NCBI GenBank assembly: GCA_014706385.1
Contig: JACGZH010000002.1
Location: 186,001 to 250,000, forward strand
Reading direction: 5' to 3'
Length of the DNA stretch: 64,000 bases
Source of the DNA: Phaffia rhodozyma
Lineage: Eukaryota > Basidiomycota > Tremellomycetes > Cystofilobasidiales > Mrakiaceae
Shown here: positions 26,565-37,037 of the stretch, piece by piece
Layout: every line of letters begins with the position of its first letter
How positions within the stretch are numbered: position 1 is the stretch's first letter
Translations under genes and position numbers: made by a program
Notes under the pieces: model-generated
What the model saw: the letters and a program-made list of their open reading frames with translations, nothing else
The model's database searches: none
What the model was told of the DNA's origin: nothing

Positions 26565-27510
26565 AGTTCCGCTATCTCGTCTATCTTTCCATTGTGCTCA
26601 CTTCCTTTCCTTCAGTTTATCAGACTTATCGCGTCTTTCTCATGAGAGATAGTTGATAAGAGAAAGATACCTTGGGTATAATTGGCATAAACCGCTCACC
26701 GAGTCAATCTGGACCCGGTGATACTCCCTCGCGATCATGCTGGGATAGACAAGAAAGCAGAATGAGTTTCAAATCATTCCAGCTCTCTTTAGTTCCGTTT
26801 ACTAGACACACCGGACTGGTCTTGGAAGAGGAAGAGAAGCAGAGAGAATTAAAAAAAGGAAACGAACGATCAATTCAGATGAGAAGTTTATCATCCTTCG
26901 GTCCCCGTCCGGACTTGCCGGCTGGCAAACGTCGTCGATCAGCTTGTTTCTTTCTGGATCTTCCAAATAGACACTCGTCCTGCCCGGCTCGAACGCTGTC
27001 CTTGTTTGTCTTCATTAAATCCGACCATGTTTATTTATCAATTCCATCATCCCTCGGTCCTGTTCTTCTCGCATTTAAGTTGTATGTAGTAGAGAATGGT
27101 AAAGACGGGGCATCACGTTTATCGAGACATGGAACAAGAGGCGGGTTTTCGAGGAAAGAGATAACAAAGTGTGAAACAAAGGAAAAACGATGGGGGTAAA
27201 CTCGATGGCGATATATCTAGTAAGATTGATAAACATGCTCTGATCTATCTAATCGAGATAAGATCTTCTTCATAAGACGATAACTGCATAGGCCGTGGAG
27301 ATGTTGATCGCACCAATGTTGATTCCATGATTGTCGACTCCGCCGAAGATGTTTATCCACCCAAATATATTTCCATCCCAGCCACTCGCCGTATCGTTGA
27401 TCCCGACTGACATCGATCGACGGCACAGTCGGCACAAACATTCTATTATAAACCACCCAGCCCTGCTTGAACTCGTTTGATCCACTGACCTTTGGGGTTT
27501 TGTCTTCAAG

Positions 27511-28373
27511 ATGGATTCTAAACTCGGTCAATTGACACTTTGGGTGCTAGATGAGGTAAGCATCGAGAGTCTTGACAAGCAACCGAGTTCTCCAGAGCTG
27601 ATGGGTACCTCTTATTCAACTGTGACACTTGGATGGAAACGTTGTAGACAAACATCATCGTGACTTCCGCCACGGCAGCTTGGTTCATACGTTCTCCTTC
27701 GGCCGAGAAGATATGGTTCATCGGAGGAGCCATCGCCGCTTCTGCAGCAGGTGAGTGGATTACTATCGCTTGTCGTTCAGAGGCAGAAAGACCAACTTCA
27801 GATCAAGCTGGCTGAGCACCTTTCGACTTAACAACTGCTTCGCCAGCAAAGATAATGAAACATCTCTTCAGGCAGTCCCGGCCGGATGGCCATAGGCCCT
27901 CGCGGTCGAACCAGGTATTATACAAGAATGTTCCTAAATCAATCGCTGGGATCCCGACATATGGGATGCCCTCCACTCACAGCACCACCATCTCTTGTAT
28001 GTCGAGCCCTCAAAGTCCTCTTTCCAAGTTAACCCTTCACTGAAACCTAAAGTATGCTGACACCGCTGGTCTCGTGTTCCTAGACTTCGCAACATACATC
28101 GTCTTGACTACAGCTCAGATCGCTCCTCTTCAGAGCATCAGCGTACTCGCACTTGGAACTCTCATCTGTTGGTCTCGGATAAGACTAGGTCATCACACGG
28201 CTCCTCAGGTGATAGCCGGTGTCGGCCTAGGGATCACCTTTGGCTTTGCTCATCATACACTCTGGCACGGGACGGATGTTCTTGGTCTCGAAGGTTTCAG
28301 AGGCGTCGGAGAAGGCTACTGGGACTTGGCAGAAGCAGTCATCTACCGAGTCAATGGGTTGATTCGAAAATAA
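27511..28373 (+). CDS. PAP2-superfamily phosphatase, small (dolichyldiphosphatase/lipid phosphate phosphatase-like)
   Basis: This is a predicted membrane phosphatase of about 195 residues. Exons are about 27511-27555 (MDSKLGQLTLWVLDE), 27648-27751, 27848-27998 and 28082-28373. Motif 1 is KHLFRQSRP (KxxxxxxRP). Motif 2 is MPSTHST (PSxH), continuing across an intron into SYFATYIVL. Motif 3 is SRIRLGHHTAPQVIAG, where the usual Asp after the catalytic His region is Gln, as also occurs in CAX4-type dolichyldiphosphatases. Hydrophobic stretches suit three to four membrane spans. It is shorter than typical CAX4 (about 240 residues) and lacks its N-terminal segment. The substrate may be dolichyl diphosphate or another lipid phosphate; this is undecided. 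TAA is at 28371-28373. Confidence 0.8.
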
Positions 28374-28703
28374 GCATGATGATCGAATTAGAATACATGT
28401 GACAATATTCTCTCAAACTAAAACGATCTCTGTATCAAAATAAAATTCAAAGAAGAAAGAAAAGAGAAAAAGAAGTGATCTCTTTGAACGTCTGTACTTG
28501 AAATAGAACACCAAAATAAGAAGGCGGTTGTATGTGTAAGAGAATGTTGTGAACGCCCAGTAACTGCGGCGAGCTTGTGTTTTCCAAGTGTGCTTGGTGT
28601 TGATCTGGCTGGATCTACTTCTGGCTTGGTCAACACCTACCTACCACCACCCAACTCTTCACTCCATCCTTTCGGTCTATCTTTGTTTTCTTGTTCAACA
28701 AGG
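28374..28703. other. Tandem spacer, PAP2 / PLC-like
   Basis: 330 bp holding the PAP2 3' UTR and the PLC-like promoter. An open frame from 28575 runs into the next gene, but the hydrophobic signal peptide starts at the ATG at 28704. No other feature is seen. Confidence 0.4.
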
Positions 28704-31037
28704 ATGATCGTTACCATCTCCTCCGCTCTCTCCATGCTACCTTTTGCTCTGGTTGCTTCGACGTTGAATAGCGGACTTGTTAGTGCTTCGTCCTACAAAC
28801 CTAGGGCCTCCGGTTTGTTCTTTTCCTCTTCACTTTTGTAATCTCATTTGGGATCGAGCATTGTTTACACCGCCTCTTCCGTTTGTGAAATCTTCAAACC
28901 AATGTGTTGGTTCGACATTAATGCATATTCAGTCTGCAACGGGCATGCTGAGCTATGCGATCGAAGCTACGGAAATGTTACGTTCATCGGGAGTCACGAT
29001 TCTTGTACGTCCATGTCTTGCCTCCGATGTCACTCATGTGCAATAAGTGTTTCATGAGGTCAATTGACGGACTGACGGGCTCTCATGATATTTTTATTTT
29101 TTTTTGGTTATGGTTGTCAAATCTCATCTAAAATCGAATCTCACAGATGCGATCAGCGCAACCCAGGTGGCTGCGAATCAGGTTGGTCGACTTCCTACCT
29201 CTACATTCCAGCTTTTATGTAAGGAGTTGAAATGTTTGTGGCTGATGTAAACGATCTGTGAAACGCATACGGACTTGATCCTCACAGGATCAAAACATCA
29301 CGACACAACTCGTACGTCCTGAGCACTCTTGAGATTCCTCGTACCCTCTCTCCCCGGGTCTTTCTGAATAGGACTCCGCTTTTGTCAAGAAACTAACCTA
29401 CGTTCAATCATGAATATCGTGTGCTGCGCAGAATGACGGAGTGAGAATGCTTCAGGTGCAAGCCCATAGCTATGATGGATCGATTCATCTATGTCATACG
29501 TGAGTCAGCCGTCGTGTCTGATTGACTATTCTCCAGACTAAGTTTATTCTCATTCTTTGTCGGGCTTCTTGATCTCCCAGGTCGTGCTTGCTTCTGGACG
29601 GAGGACTCTTTTCAGATTACCTGACAGAAGTCAACACCTGGGTTGTCGCAAACCCAAATGAGGTTCTGTCCATCTTGATTGTCAACAGCGACAACTTGAA
29701 CGCCTCTATGTACGGTGCCGTTTTCGAGGTCCGCTCTTTCGATTCTCTCGATCTTCTTGTCTTGACGCGTACTAAGTAACCGAGCGATCAATGTTTGCTG
29801 ATCCTCTCAATCGTCCTCATCCATATATCCCTGAACGGTCTCTTGTCATTCTGTCTCTGTCGATCCATATCCCGTCTGTCGTTGATAGACGTCAGGTTTA
29901 GACAAAGTCTCGTATGCGCCAACGAAAGCAACAACCTCTGTCGCAGACTGGCCCACGTTGGGCTCGATGATTGACTCTGGCCTCAGAGTCGTCACGTTCA
30001 TGGACAAGTAAGTTATCATTCTCTCATCCGAGCTAACGCTGGGTTTGGCTACAGAAGAGTCCGCGTACGTACGTCGGTAGAATCCCGCATTCTCATGACA
30101 GCCCTGTTTTGCTCTCTATTTCTACAGCTCTGCGGATTTCACTACTGTGCCGTATATCATCGACGGTAAGATCATTTTCTGTTTCACGTCGATCAACAGA
30201 TATTGGCGAACATACATCTAACTTGAATACCTTTTCTGATGTCTGATCAACTCGTAGAATTTTCCAATGTGGTTGAAGGTCTGTTGTTTCTCTTTCCAAC
30301 CCTGTCTTTGTGTGAAGGCTAGCAATGACTAAACTTGTTGGTATTCCAGATGCCTATAACGCGGTGGAAGACTCTTTCCCGTGCACGGCAAACCGATCAA
30401 CCGGGACGCCGGAGAATCAACTGGTGTTGACTAACCACTATCTCGACCAGGTGGGTGTTTTCCTTATACAAGTTGATCTTGTGACATCAGTGGCTGACTA
30501 TTGAGTTCACTCACTCTCCCATCTGTATCACCGTGGTGTTGGTCGTCAGGTTGGATCTTCAACCTCCATCGTGACTCCTAACAAATCCAAGTTGAACCAG
30601 ACCAATGCTGAGACCGGAACTGGCAGTGTTGGACAGGGCGCCTCTAACTGTTTCCAGATTTACGCCCGCAGCCCCAAGTTTGTCTTTCAGACCTATATCT
30701 AGAGCAAACGATCGTCAGCAACTGACCTCCTCCTCCTCTTTGTGATGATCTATTGCTCCCACACAGTTTCATCCTCCTCGACTTCTACGATGCTGCAGGC
30801 CTCGCACCGTTCAACGTTGCCGCCGAATTGAACGATGTATCTGCACCGACAAATACAGTCGCAAACTATACTGGCGGTGATGGCTCGACTTCAACAAGCA
30901 CGAAATCGACAGCTTCTACAACTTCTACATCATCGTCTTTGAGCGGGGCAGGTCCCCAATTCAAAAGTGAGATGATGCCTCTGATCGTTGCTGTTGCTGT
31001 TGCCGTCATGGCTGGAAGCGGTTTGATGCTCGCCTGA
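28704..31037 (+). CDS. Secreted, probably GPI-anchored PLC-like phosphodiesterase (TIM barrel)
   Basis: The chosen start at 28704 gives a signal peptide (MIVTISSALSMLPFALVAS). The mature protein begins with a Cys-containing segment and the conserved YGNVTFIGSHDSYAIS, which corresponds to the first catalytic His region of the PI-PLC X domain. QVAANQDQNITTQLNDGVRML, QVQAHSYDGSIHLCHTSCLLLDGG (second catalytic His region) and NPNEVLSILIVN follow, then WPTLGSMIDSGLRVVTFMD and NFILLDFYDAAG. A Ser/Thr-rich stretch and a hydrophobic C-terminus (VAVAVMAGSGLMLA) suggest a GPI anchor. This family is widespread in basidiomycetes; no substrate is established and calcium-binding residues of true PI-PLCs are not obvious. 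There are about ten introns, some exons very short. TGA is at 31035-31037. Confidence 0.85.
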
Positions 31038-31499
31038 AAAGCGTTCTGCTCTCGTTTTGTTCTGTGTCTCTTTTCTGTCTTTTACTCTCCCGGCCCTCTT
31101 CTTTTCTTACTTGTTTTCTCGACGGACCATTTGCAAACTATCGCCTGACTTTACACGCGCATCCTATGCATCCACAAAAATACATATACGTCCCCTCGTT
31201 GCTCGTTGTACTACTATCACAAACAATCAAAAGTTGCTCGCGCCATCTTTTCTTCTTATTCGCTCGTTTTTTATGGGAAGCCTCAGATATTCTCCCTCTT
31301 TGCTCCTTCTTTTCTCCCCATACAAGGACTTTTTGCGTTGCTCCTTCTCGTTATCCGCCCGTCTGTGCACATCATGGACACAGTCTTTCTCGAGATATGA
31401 TAGAATCCCAAAGCACAATGTCATCTCGACTTTGCCCGTCTTTTGATGAACAAAGAAAACACCGGTTGTTCACTTGTATGGAAAGGAACCACAAAAGGA
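31038..31499. other. Convergent spacer
   Basis: 462 bp between the PLC-like and ketopantoate reductase stop codons. It is pyrimidine-rich on the plus strand, which produces long but meaningless overlapping open frames. It presumably holds both 3' UTRs. Confidence 0.5.
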
Positions 31500-32778
31500 T
31501 CATTTCATATCTTGTTCTCTTTTCGAACGTTCACTCAACTCCAAGACCTCCTTGACCAACCTATCGTTCACCGGTGTCTTCACATCTACGGTCCTTCCCA
31601 ACATCGATATGTAGCCGTTGATGAACTCTATCTCTGTTTCCCTCTTGCGGTCTATATCCTGACCCATCGAACTCCGATTGCGTTTCGTTCGCTCACAAAG
31701 ATCCCACATACGTCTCGTCAGCTCTTCCTCGGTGAACAAAGCCGCATAAGCGGGATGAGCTTTGGTCAACACCTTTGAATTCTCGGATATCAACTCTCGA
31801 AGGAGAGGAAGGAAGGAAGGGTCGGTGATGAGTTGACCGTTGAGAACCGAATGAAGGGCAGTCAAGGGGTTGATCAAGGCATTCATACATAATTTGAGTA
31901 ACAACTGAGGGAGCAGCGTAGGGTACGAGGTGAGTTCGACAGGATGGGTATTCGGATGAGTCGTCAGACTGGACAAGTATTTCAGTGCTTGCTCGCTTGA
32001 AGAAGGCATCCTTGATAGGTCTCCGTCTTGTTCATGTTCTTGTCCAATCTTTTGCGTTGAAGTCGAACGTGGAGTAGAGTTCTCGGAGGGAACGAGAGCA
32101 AACGTTGACTGGCCGAGACCGGAGAGTGTAACCCCAAAAGGTTCATCGAGTCTCACCCCGACCGAAGTGGTGCCGATGATGAAACTCGGTTGAGAACTTC
32201 TGTCAGGAAAGACATCCCTGATGAGTGTTTCGTAGATTCCCATCCCATTATGAAGGAGCACAATGGTTGAAGACGGAGAACGAAGCCGAGGGGCGAGAAG
32301 TTTGAGGGTCGGTACGATTTTTGTGCATTTTAGGGTTGAAAGAAGAATAGGTATCGGAGGCGCGTCTTCTGCTGATGTGATGGATGAAGGCGAGGACGGA
32401 TGTAAGGAGGTAGCGGAAAAGGATGAGGTGATGATCGGAGGTGACCCTACCAGATCTCTGACGAGAAGTGATGAAGCAGGCCGAGAAGCAGACGGTTCAT
32501 GAAATGTTTGCAATGCCGTTGAAGATTTGAGCAGAAGGTTGATTGGGAGATCCGGATGTATCAACCGTAATTGAGAAGTGAAGAAAGTCCCGAGAGAACC
32601 TATCCCACTATGTTTCATGACGGTAGCATTTGAAAGACAATAAGAACAGAGTCAGTCCGCTTTATAAAGAAGACTTTTCCAAGAACAAGACGTACATTAT
32701 TGATACAGGGAGCATAACAGAGAAGGGAGGGTGGTGATCAGAATTAGAAATGAGATCTGTGGACCCATAATCGGGCAT
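31500..32778 (-). CDS. 2-dehydropantoate 2-reductase (ketopantoate reductase) family protein
   Basis: This NADPH-dependent reductase family supplies pantoate for coenzyme A synthesis. The first exon (ATG at 32778, MPDYGSTDLISN) ends in the middle of the Rossmann motif. Joining across about 32693-32609 gives VSIIGIGSLGTFF, a proper GxGxxG fold entry. The rest is a single long exon: ILLSTLKCTKIVPTL, STIVLLHNGMGIYETL (NGxG), FIIGTTSVGVRL, then the C-terminal domain with LLKLCMNALINPLTALHSVLNG, which holds the conserved Lys-x3-Asn-x3-Asn catalytic region. Stop is at 31500-31502. Length is about 393 residues. A Ser-rich insert (about 31990-32100) is variable in fungi. The gene is in tandem with TBCC. 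Other fungal members of this fold act on different 2-oxoacids, so function is probable rather than certain. Confidence 0.85.
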
Positions 32779-33073
32779 AACTCTAACCTCGTCAGTTCCA
32801 GCATGAGGTCTTACAAGACAGTCAGTGTATCCTTCCGAACCTCACTGTTATGTGCGCCTTGGTTAGTGCTTGTAATCAGTTGCCTCTCTGCAGCATGAGA
32901 TGGTTTTTCTATGGGTGAGCTGAAGTGGAGATGTTGACAAAAGATGAGATGAACGATAAAAAAGTGAAGCGTTGACTATCGTGTTCACGCCATCAATCAG
33001 TTTTGTCGCTGTGTTGTGTTTCACATGCATAGAGCATACATTTCATTGAATCTAGTGTATACAAAGTCTGAAA

Positions 33074-34449
33074 TTATGTCGACAGTACGGAATCTAGTAT
33101 AGACTCTGTCAAGTTTGTTTCTATGGTCATTCGGGATCTGCCTTCCAACAGGGCTGGCAATCGAACCTGTATCGCGCGCTCTTCCTCGACAGACAGTATC
33201 GACCAGTTCGGAGACGGCACAGTCGGATTTGGATGGGAAAAGTCGAGAACTTTGAGAGATTGCTGATTTAGGAGGAACAGAAACGTTGAATTACAGACAT
33301 CGTAGTTCAATGTGAACATATCAGTTCAACGAACATACCGAGGGTACAACCAGGAAGAATGATCTAAGGACAAACCTGGGAGCCCAGAGGGTCACGATCG
33401 TTGATCAGATAGGACCCAAAGCGGATCGAGCGACAACCTTCAATGATAGGCGTTGAGCTTCCGGGAGCAGAATGTATAAACACCTTGCAATCACTCGAAG
33501 TATGCATTCGGAACTAGACGATCGATCGAATGGATGCATGATTTTGATATAGAGTGAGAATAAGCGAACGTCAACTTAGAGTTCGGGAGAAATCCCCTCC
33601 CAGATAGCCTCCTGGAGGTCTCGATTGTGGTTAGGGCTGATGTATCAAAACGTACCTGCCAGCCACCTAGGATGAGTACGCATTGTGCACAATCGCTGAT
33701 CATTATGCTTCCTTCCAATATGGGAGCAATAAGAACACATTGCTTGAGGTTCTTTATATGCAAGGCGGTGATCTTGCTCGGATTGGTTGAAGAGCGCTCG
33801 TTTGAAGGAAACAAATCGATAACACATCGGGTCAGATCGAAGAGGGAGAGACCGAATCCATCGGCCGAGATAGTGGGAAGCGTTATGTATTGAGACGTCA
33901 GACGGTGAATGGAAACATCTGTGCTTGGTATCGAGATTGCTGACAGCGGCGTCTCAACGGACTCAGTTGGCCTAGACACATCCGAGACTAAACCAGTGGA
34001 CCTCATCGGTTTGGGCTGTTTCTTGAATGAAAACTTCGATTTTGGAGCCGAAGCCGTTCGTTTAGATTCAAACTCGGTTTCCAACTCTTTTATTTTCTTT
34101 TGAGAAAAAGTCCAAAGATTCTGCTTCAGATGCCACTACTGAATTGAAGACGCCGAAGTGAGAGAATACTGACAGCTTCAGCATTACGTTGATCATACTT
34201 AGGTATGTAATCCGAAGCAACCACAATAGTCCGCTTCAATGAGGCAAGTTTAAACTGAATAGTCTGTATGTCATCAGTCGATAACGTTGAGGGCGCAAGC
34301 AACTGAGAGATTTCTTTACCAATCAAGACACGACACAAGCTCAGCCTCTCTAACAGAAATACAGATATACAGCGACCTCATCACTACTAACCGGATGAAG
34401 ATGCCTGAATGTCTGCCCATAGGTTTGCAGAATGTATCTTGGTAGACAT
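33074..34449 (-). CDS. Tubulin-folding cofactor C (TBCC domain)
   Basis: This is a chaperone acting late in alpha/beta-tubulin folding, stimulating GTP hydrolysis by tubulin with cofactors D and E. The start is at 34449 (MSTKIHSANLWADIQASSS). The N-terminal helical region includes LCRVLIGKEISQLL and TIQFKLASLKRTIV. Next is a basic Ser-rich linker (KPMRSTGLVSDVS). The C-terminal beta-helical CAP/CARP region reads KITALHIKNLKQCVLIAPILEGSIMI-type rungs, then SDCAQCVLILGGWQ, FRMHTSSDCKVFIHS and CRSIRFG. The catalytic Arg expected in a QxR-type motif falls in the QFRMHTS segment (intron-split, near 33500-33660). Stop TAA is at 33074-33076. Introns: about 34424-34380, 34170-34120, 33655-33505 and 33380-33270. 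It is divergent from MAK11. Confidence 0.87.
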
Positions 34450-34638
34450 CGTTAGAGGAAGAAAGTCGCTTGAAGCCGCTGTGTGTCTATCGCACGGGGT
34501 TGATTATGTAACCAAGATTGATGTTAACCGGGATTATGTAATCACCGAAATTTGAATCGTCAAGCTTCTCACTTCAAGTTGAATTCGACCTATACCTCTC
34601 GCCTACACTCAAAACTCTTTTCATTCAGATCTTAAACC
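34450..34638. promoter_or_regulatory. Divergent TBCC/MAK11 promoter with repeated GATTATGTAA
   Basis: The 189 bp spacer contains two identical GATTATGTAA boxes at 34502-34511 and 34532-34541, exactly 30 bp apart (about three helical turns). The core TTATGTAA is one base from the bZIP palindrome TTACGTAA seen before two other genes in this window. Its function is inferred. Confidence 0.5.
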
Positions 34639-36548
34639 ATGGCTCCTAAACGTAAAGCCCCTGTCAGCACATCCTCGTCCTCGAAGCCTAAACCAAAAGG
34701 TGGACCAAAATCGAAACCAGAGGGTTACTGGCCCAAGAAGAACAAGCAACCTGCCGTGAAGAAGGCTCGTGTCGAGGTCGAATACGAAGACTCGGCTTCG
34801 TCTCTCAAGAAGAGTGGAAAGTTTGGATCGAGTGGACCCAAGAAGGCTTCTCAACCGGTTAAGCCGAAGTCTGCTGCTCCTTCGTCGGTTACCAAGCCCA
34901 AGAAGAGCGAGAAGAAGCTAACGTTCGCGAAGGACATTCCGTACAAATCGCCCTTTGCTGATGAGTCCGAGATTGCTCAGGACGACGATGAGGAACCGAC
35001 AGAGAGCGCAAAGACGACTGCTCCCAAGGTCAAGAAACCGAAAGCACCTCTTCCTACCGGTCCTCGAACGTTCCAGATTGTCGCTGGTTCATACGAGAAA
35101 CTTTTGTACGGTTTGTCTGGTCTCCTTCCGGAACCGACGGCGGAAGGAGAGCAGCAGGCGGAGCATGACTACACTATGAAGCCGGTCTTTATCTTCCCGG
35201 CTCATCAGGCTTGCGTCAAGACAGTGGCAGCTTCCGAGGGAGGAAAGTGGTTGGCGACAGGTAGTTCAGATGAGATGGTCAAGATTTGGGATCTTCGAAG
35301 GAGAAAAGAAGTCGGTGGACTCATGAATCACAATGGTTCGTCCGAATCTTTACTGCAGCCGCTTCGTCCCTTTTTCTCCTTTTTTTTTCTTTGTTGCTAA
35401 TACTAAGATCGCTCTGTCATTTTATCTATGTCCACATTGGATCTTTTAAATCTTCAGGGACCATCACTTCGCTCTACTTCCCATCCCGATCCCACCTTCT
35501 CACTACCTCTGAAGACTCGACGCTTTCTTTGTTCCGAACTCGAGACTGGACCCTGCTCCGTTCGTTCAAGGGTCATGTCGGTCGGGTCAACTCAGTGACG
35601 GTTCATCCTTCGGGAAAACTCGCACTAACTGTTGGAAAGGATCGAGTTCTTCGAATGTGGGATCTGATGAAGGGCAAACCTGGAGGAGGTGTCAAGATCG
35701 GGAAGGAGGGCGAGATCGTCAGGTTCGCTCCCTCCGGTGACCAGTTTGCCATCCTTTCTGTCTCCACGTTGGATGTGTACACCAAAGAGATGAAGTTGGT
35801 CCAGACGATAGAGAACCCGAAAAGGTTCCATGATTTCCAGTTCTTGGACGTCAAGCAGGGAGAAAAGACGAGGGAGCTTTTGGTTGCTGCTGTGGAACAA
35901 GGTTACGTCAGGGTGTATGAGAAGTTTGAGAGCAAGGAATCCAAGCAATTAGAAGCTGCTAAGGATGAAGAGGAGGAGGAGGATGTAGAGGACCAATGGA
36001 AGGAGGTCGCCAGGTTGGGTGGGCACACGAATCGGTATGTGTCTTCTCTAGCAGTACAACCACTTCTTTGGATGGGAAACCCACTGACCTCTGATGCTTC
36101 TCAATTGATTGCGCGCTTGTCCTCTACTTCCTATTGTCTTCATAGTGTCAAATCCCTTGCTGTGCTATATCCGCTCCTTTCGACTGTCTCATCCGACGGT
36201 TTCATCAACCTCTATAACTTAAGCAATCTTCCCAACGTTCCTACATCAAACGGGTCGGACGTACCCACCATTCTGCCTGTGGGCAAGTACGACACTAACG
36301 GAACAAGATTGACATGTTTGACGATGGCTGAGGGTGTTAGGTTGAGCTCGGGAGGTGGAGAGGGAGAGGTTGTCGATAGTGAGACTGAGAGCGAAAGTGA
36401 AGATGAGCTAGAGGAAGAGGAGGAGGAAGAGGAGGAGGAAGAGGAGGAGGAAGAGGAGGAGGAAGAGGAGGAGGAAGAGGAGGAGGAAGAGGAGGAGGGG
36501 GAAGAAGAGGAGGAAGATGAAGACGAAGAGGAAATGGAAGAAGAGTGA
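34639..36548 (+). CDS. MAK11: MAK11-like WD40 protein, 60S ribosome assembly factor
   Basis: This nucleolar WD40 protein acts in 60S subunit maturation; the human relative is PAK1IP1. ATG at 34639 opens a basic, Lys/Pro-rich N-terminus (MAPKRKAPVSTSSSSKPKPK) with likely nuclear localisation signals. The propeller begins FQIVAGSYEKLLYGL and continues with HQACVKTVAASEGGKWLATGSSDEMVKIWDL, TITSLYFPSRSHLLTTSEDSTL, GHVGRVNSVTVHPSGKLALTVGKDRVLRMWDL, and VKSLAVLYPLLSTVSSDGFINLYNL. Two short introns fall near 35335-35457 and 36035-36145. The C-terminus is a striking Glu/Asp tail of about 60 residues encoded by GAGGAA-type repeats. TGA is at 36546-36548. It is divergent from TBCC and convergent with MOB4. 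Confidence 0.9.
36411..36543 (+). repeat. GAG/GAA repeat encoding a polyglutamate tail
   Basis: A nearly pure purine GAGGAA array of about 130 bp at the 3' end of MAK11 encodes Glu almost without interruption. The reverse strand reads as Pro/Leu-rich frame, so the antisense ORF there is an artefact. Confidence 0.9.
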
Positions 36549-37037
36549 AATAAATACGAATATGCAACATGTATCTTCTTAGAAGACGAATCTTCTCATT
36601 CTAATTTTGAGCTACTGAAACAAAGTGTCTGGGGAGAGCCACGCCCATGTATTCCCTGATACTGCACGTTATATCATCTATAGCTCGATTGTCGAGAGAA
36701 GGCTTCTATTTAGTCCTCATCATTCGACAGACAGACAGACAGACAAATGGACAGAACAAAACAGAGCCCAAGAGGATGGCGCAGACTGTTTCCGAGCTGA
36801 CACAGAAACAATCAACGATCTCAATCCTACACCATCTTCATCCTCGCCGTTCTCAGTGGTGAAGTTCACGGTGCCGGAGCAGCCAAGGCATGAGACTGTC
36901 CCTCTCGTCCATCTTCCAGAAGGTAAGGTATGCACTTGCACTCTTGACCGTCCTCTGATAGTATTGGTTCGTTTCTTAACTCTCTCGGATTTCCTCTTGC
37001 TCCCTCCCCCCTCCGTTTTCCAGGACAGGCTTCTTGT
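36549..37037. other. Convergent spacer, MAK11 / MOB4, with (GACA)5
   Basis: 489 bp of 3' flanking DNA. A tetranucleotide repeat (GACA)5 lies at 36726-36745. No gene is supported; the open frames are overlaps with the MOB4 3' end. Confidence 0.5.

Larger units (their letters stand above)
23995..27510. other. Gene-free region of 3.5 kb upstream of the kinase and PAP2 genes
   Basis: This is by far the largest spacer in the window, between two divergent starts. It contains TATA-like runs (about 24189-24196 on the kinase side; also 26049-26056 and 26114-26120), a G7 run near 24385, an imperfect GACATC/GACAA repeat near 24460-24510, a poly(A) run at 25659-25679, and a duplicated 14-mer at 26532/26551. 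The longest ORF (26672-27199, 175 codons) has no recognisable domain and a composition like its surroundings. A frame on the minus strand (27217-27531) overlaps PAP2 exon 1. I could not support a protein or structured RNA gene. A long 5' leader or non-coding transcript is possible. Confidence 0.5.

Noticed and set aside
26672..27199. 175-codon plus-strand frame in the long spacer
   Set aside because: Composition is like the surrounding non-coding DNA and no motif or homology was recognised. Kept only as a note on the spacer.
27217..27531. Minus-strand open frame (104 codons) overlapping the PAP2 first exon
   Set aside because: No family features, no upstream exon with convincing splice sites, and the plus-strand PAP2 gene explains the overlap at its start.
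31057..31555. Long overlapping plus-strand frames (129 and 163 codons) after the PLC-like gene
   Set aside because: They arise from pyrimidine-rich 3' UTR sequence and run into the antisense of the ketopantoate reductase gene.
36337..36570. Proline-rich antisense frame opposite MAK11's C-terminus
   Set aside because: It is a mirror of the GAG/GAA repeat and carries no independent signal.
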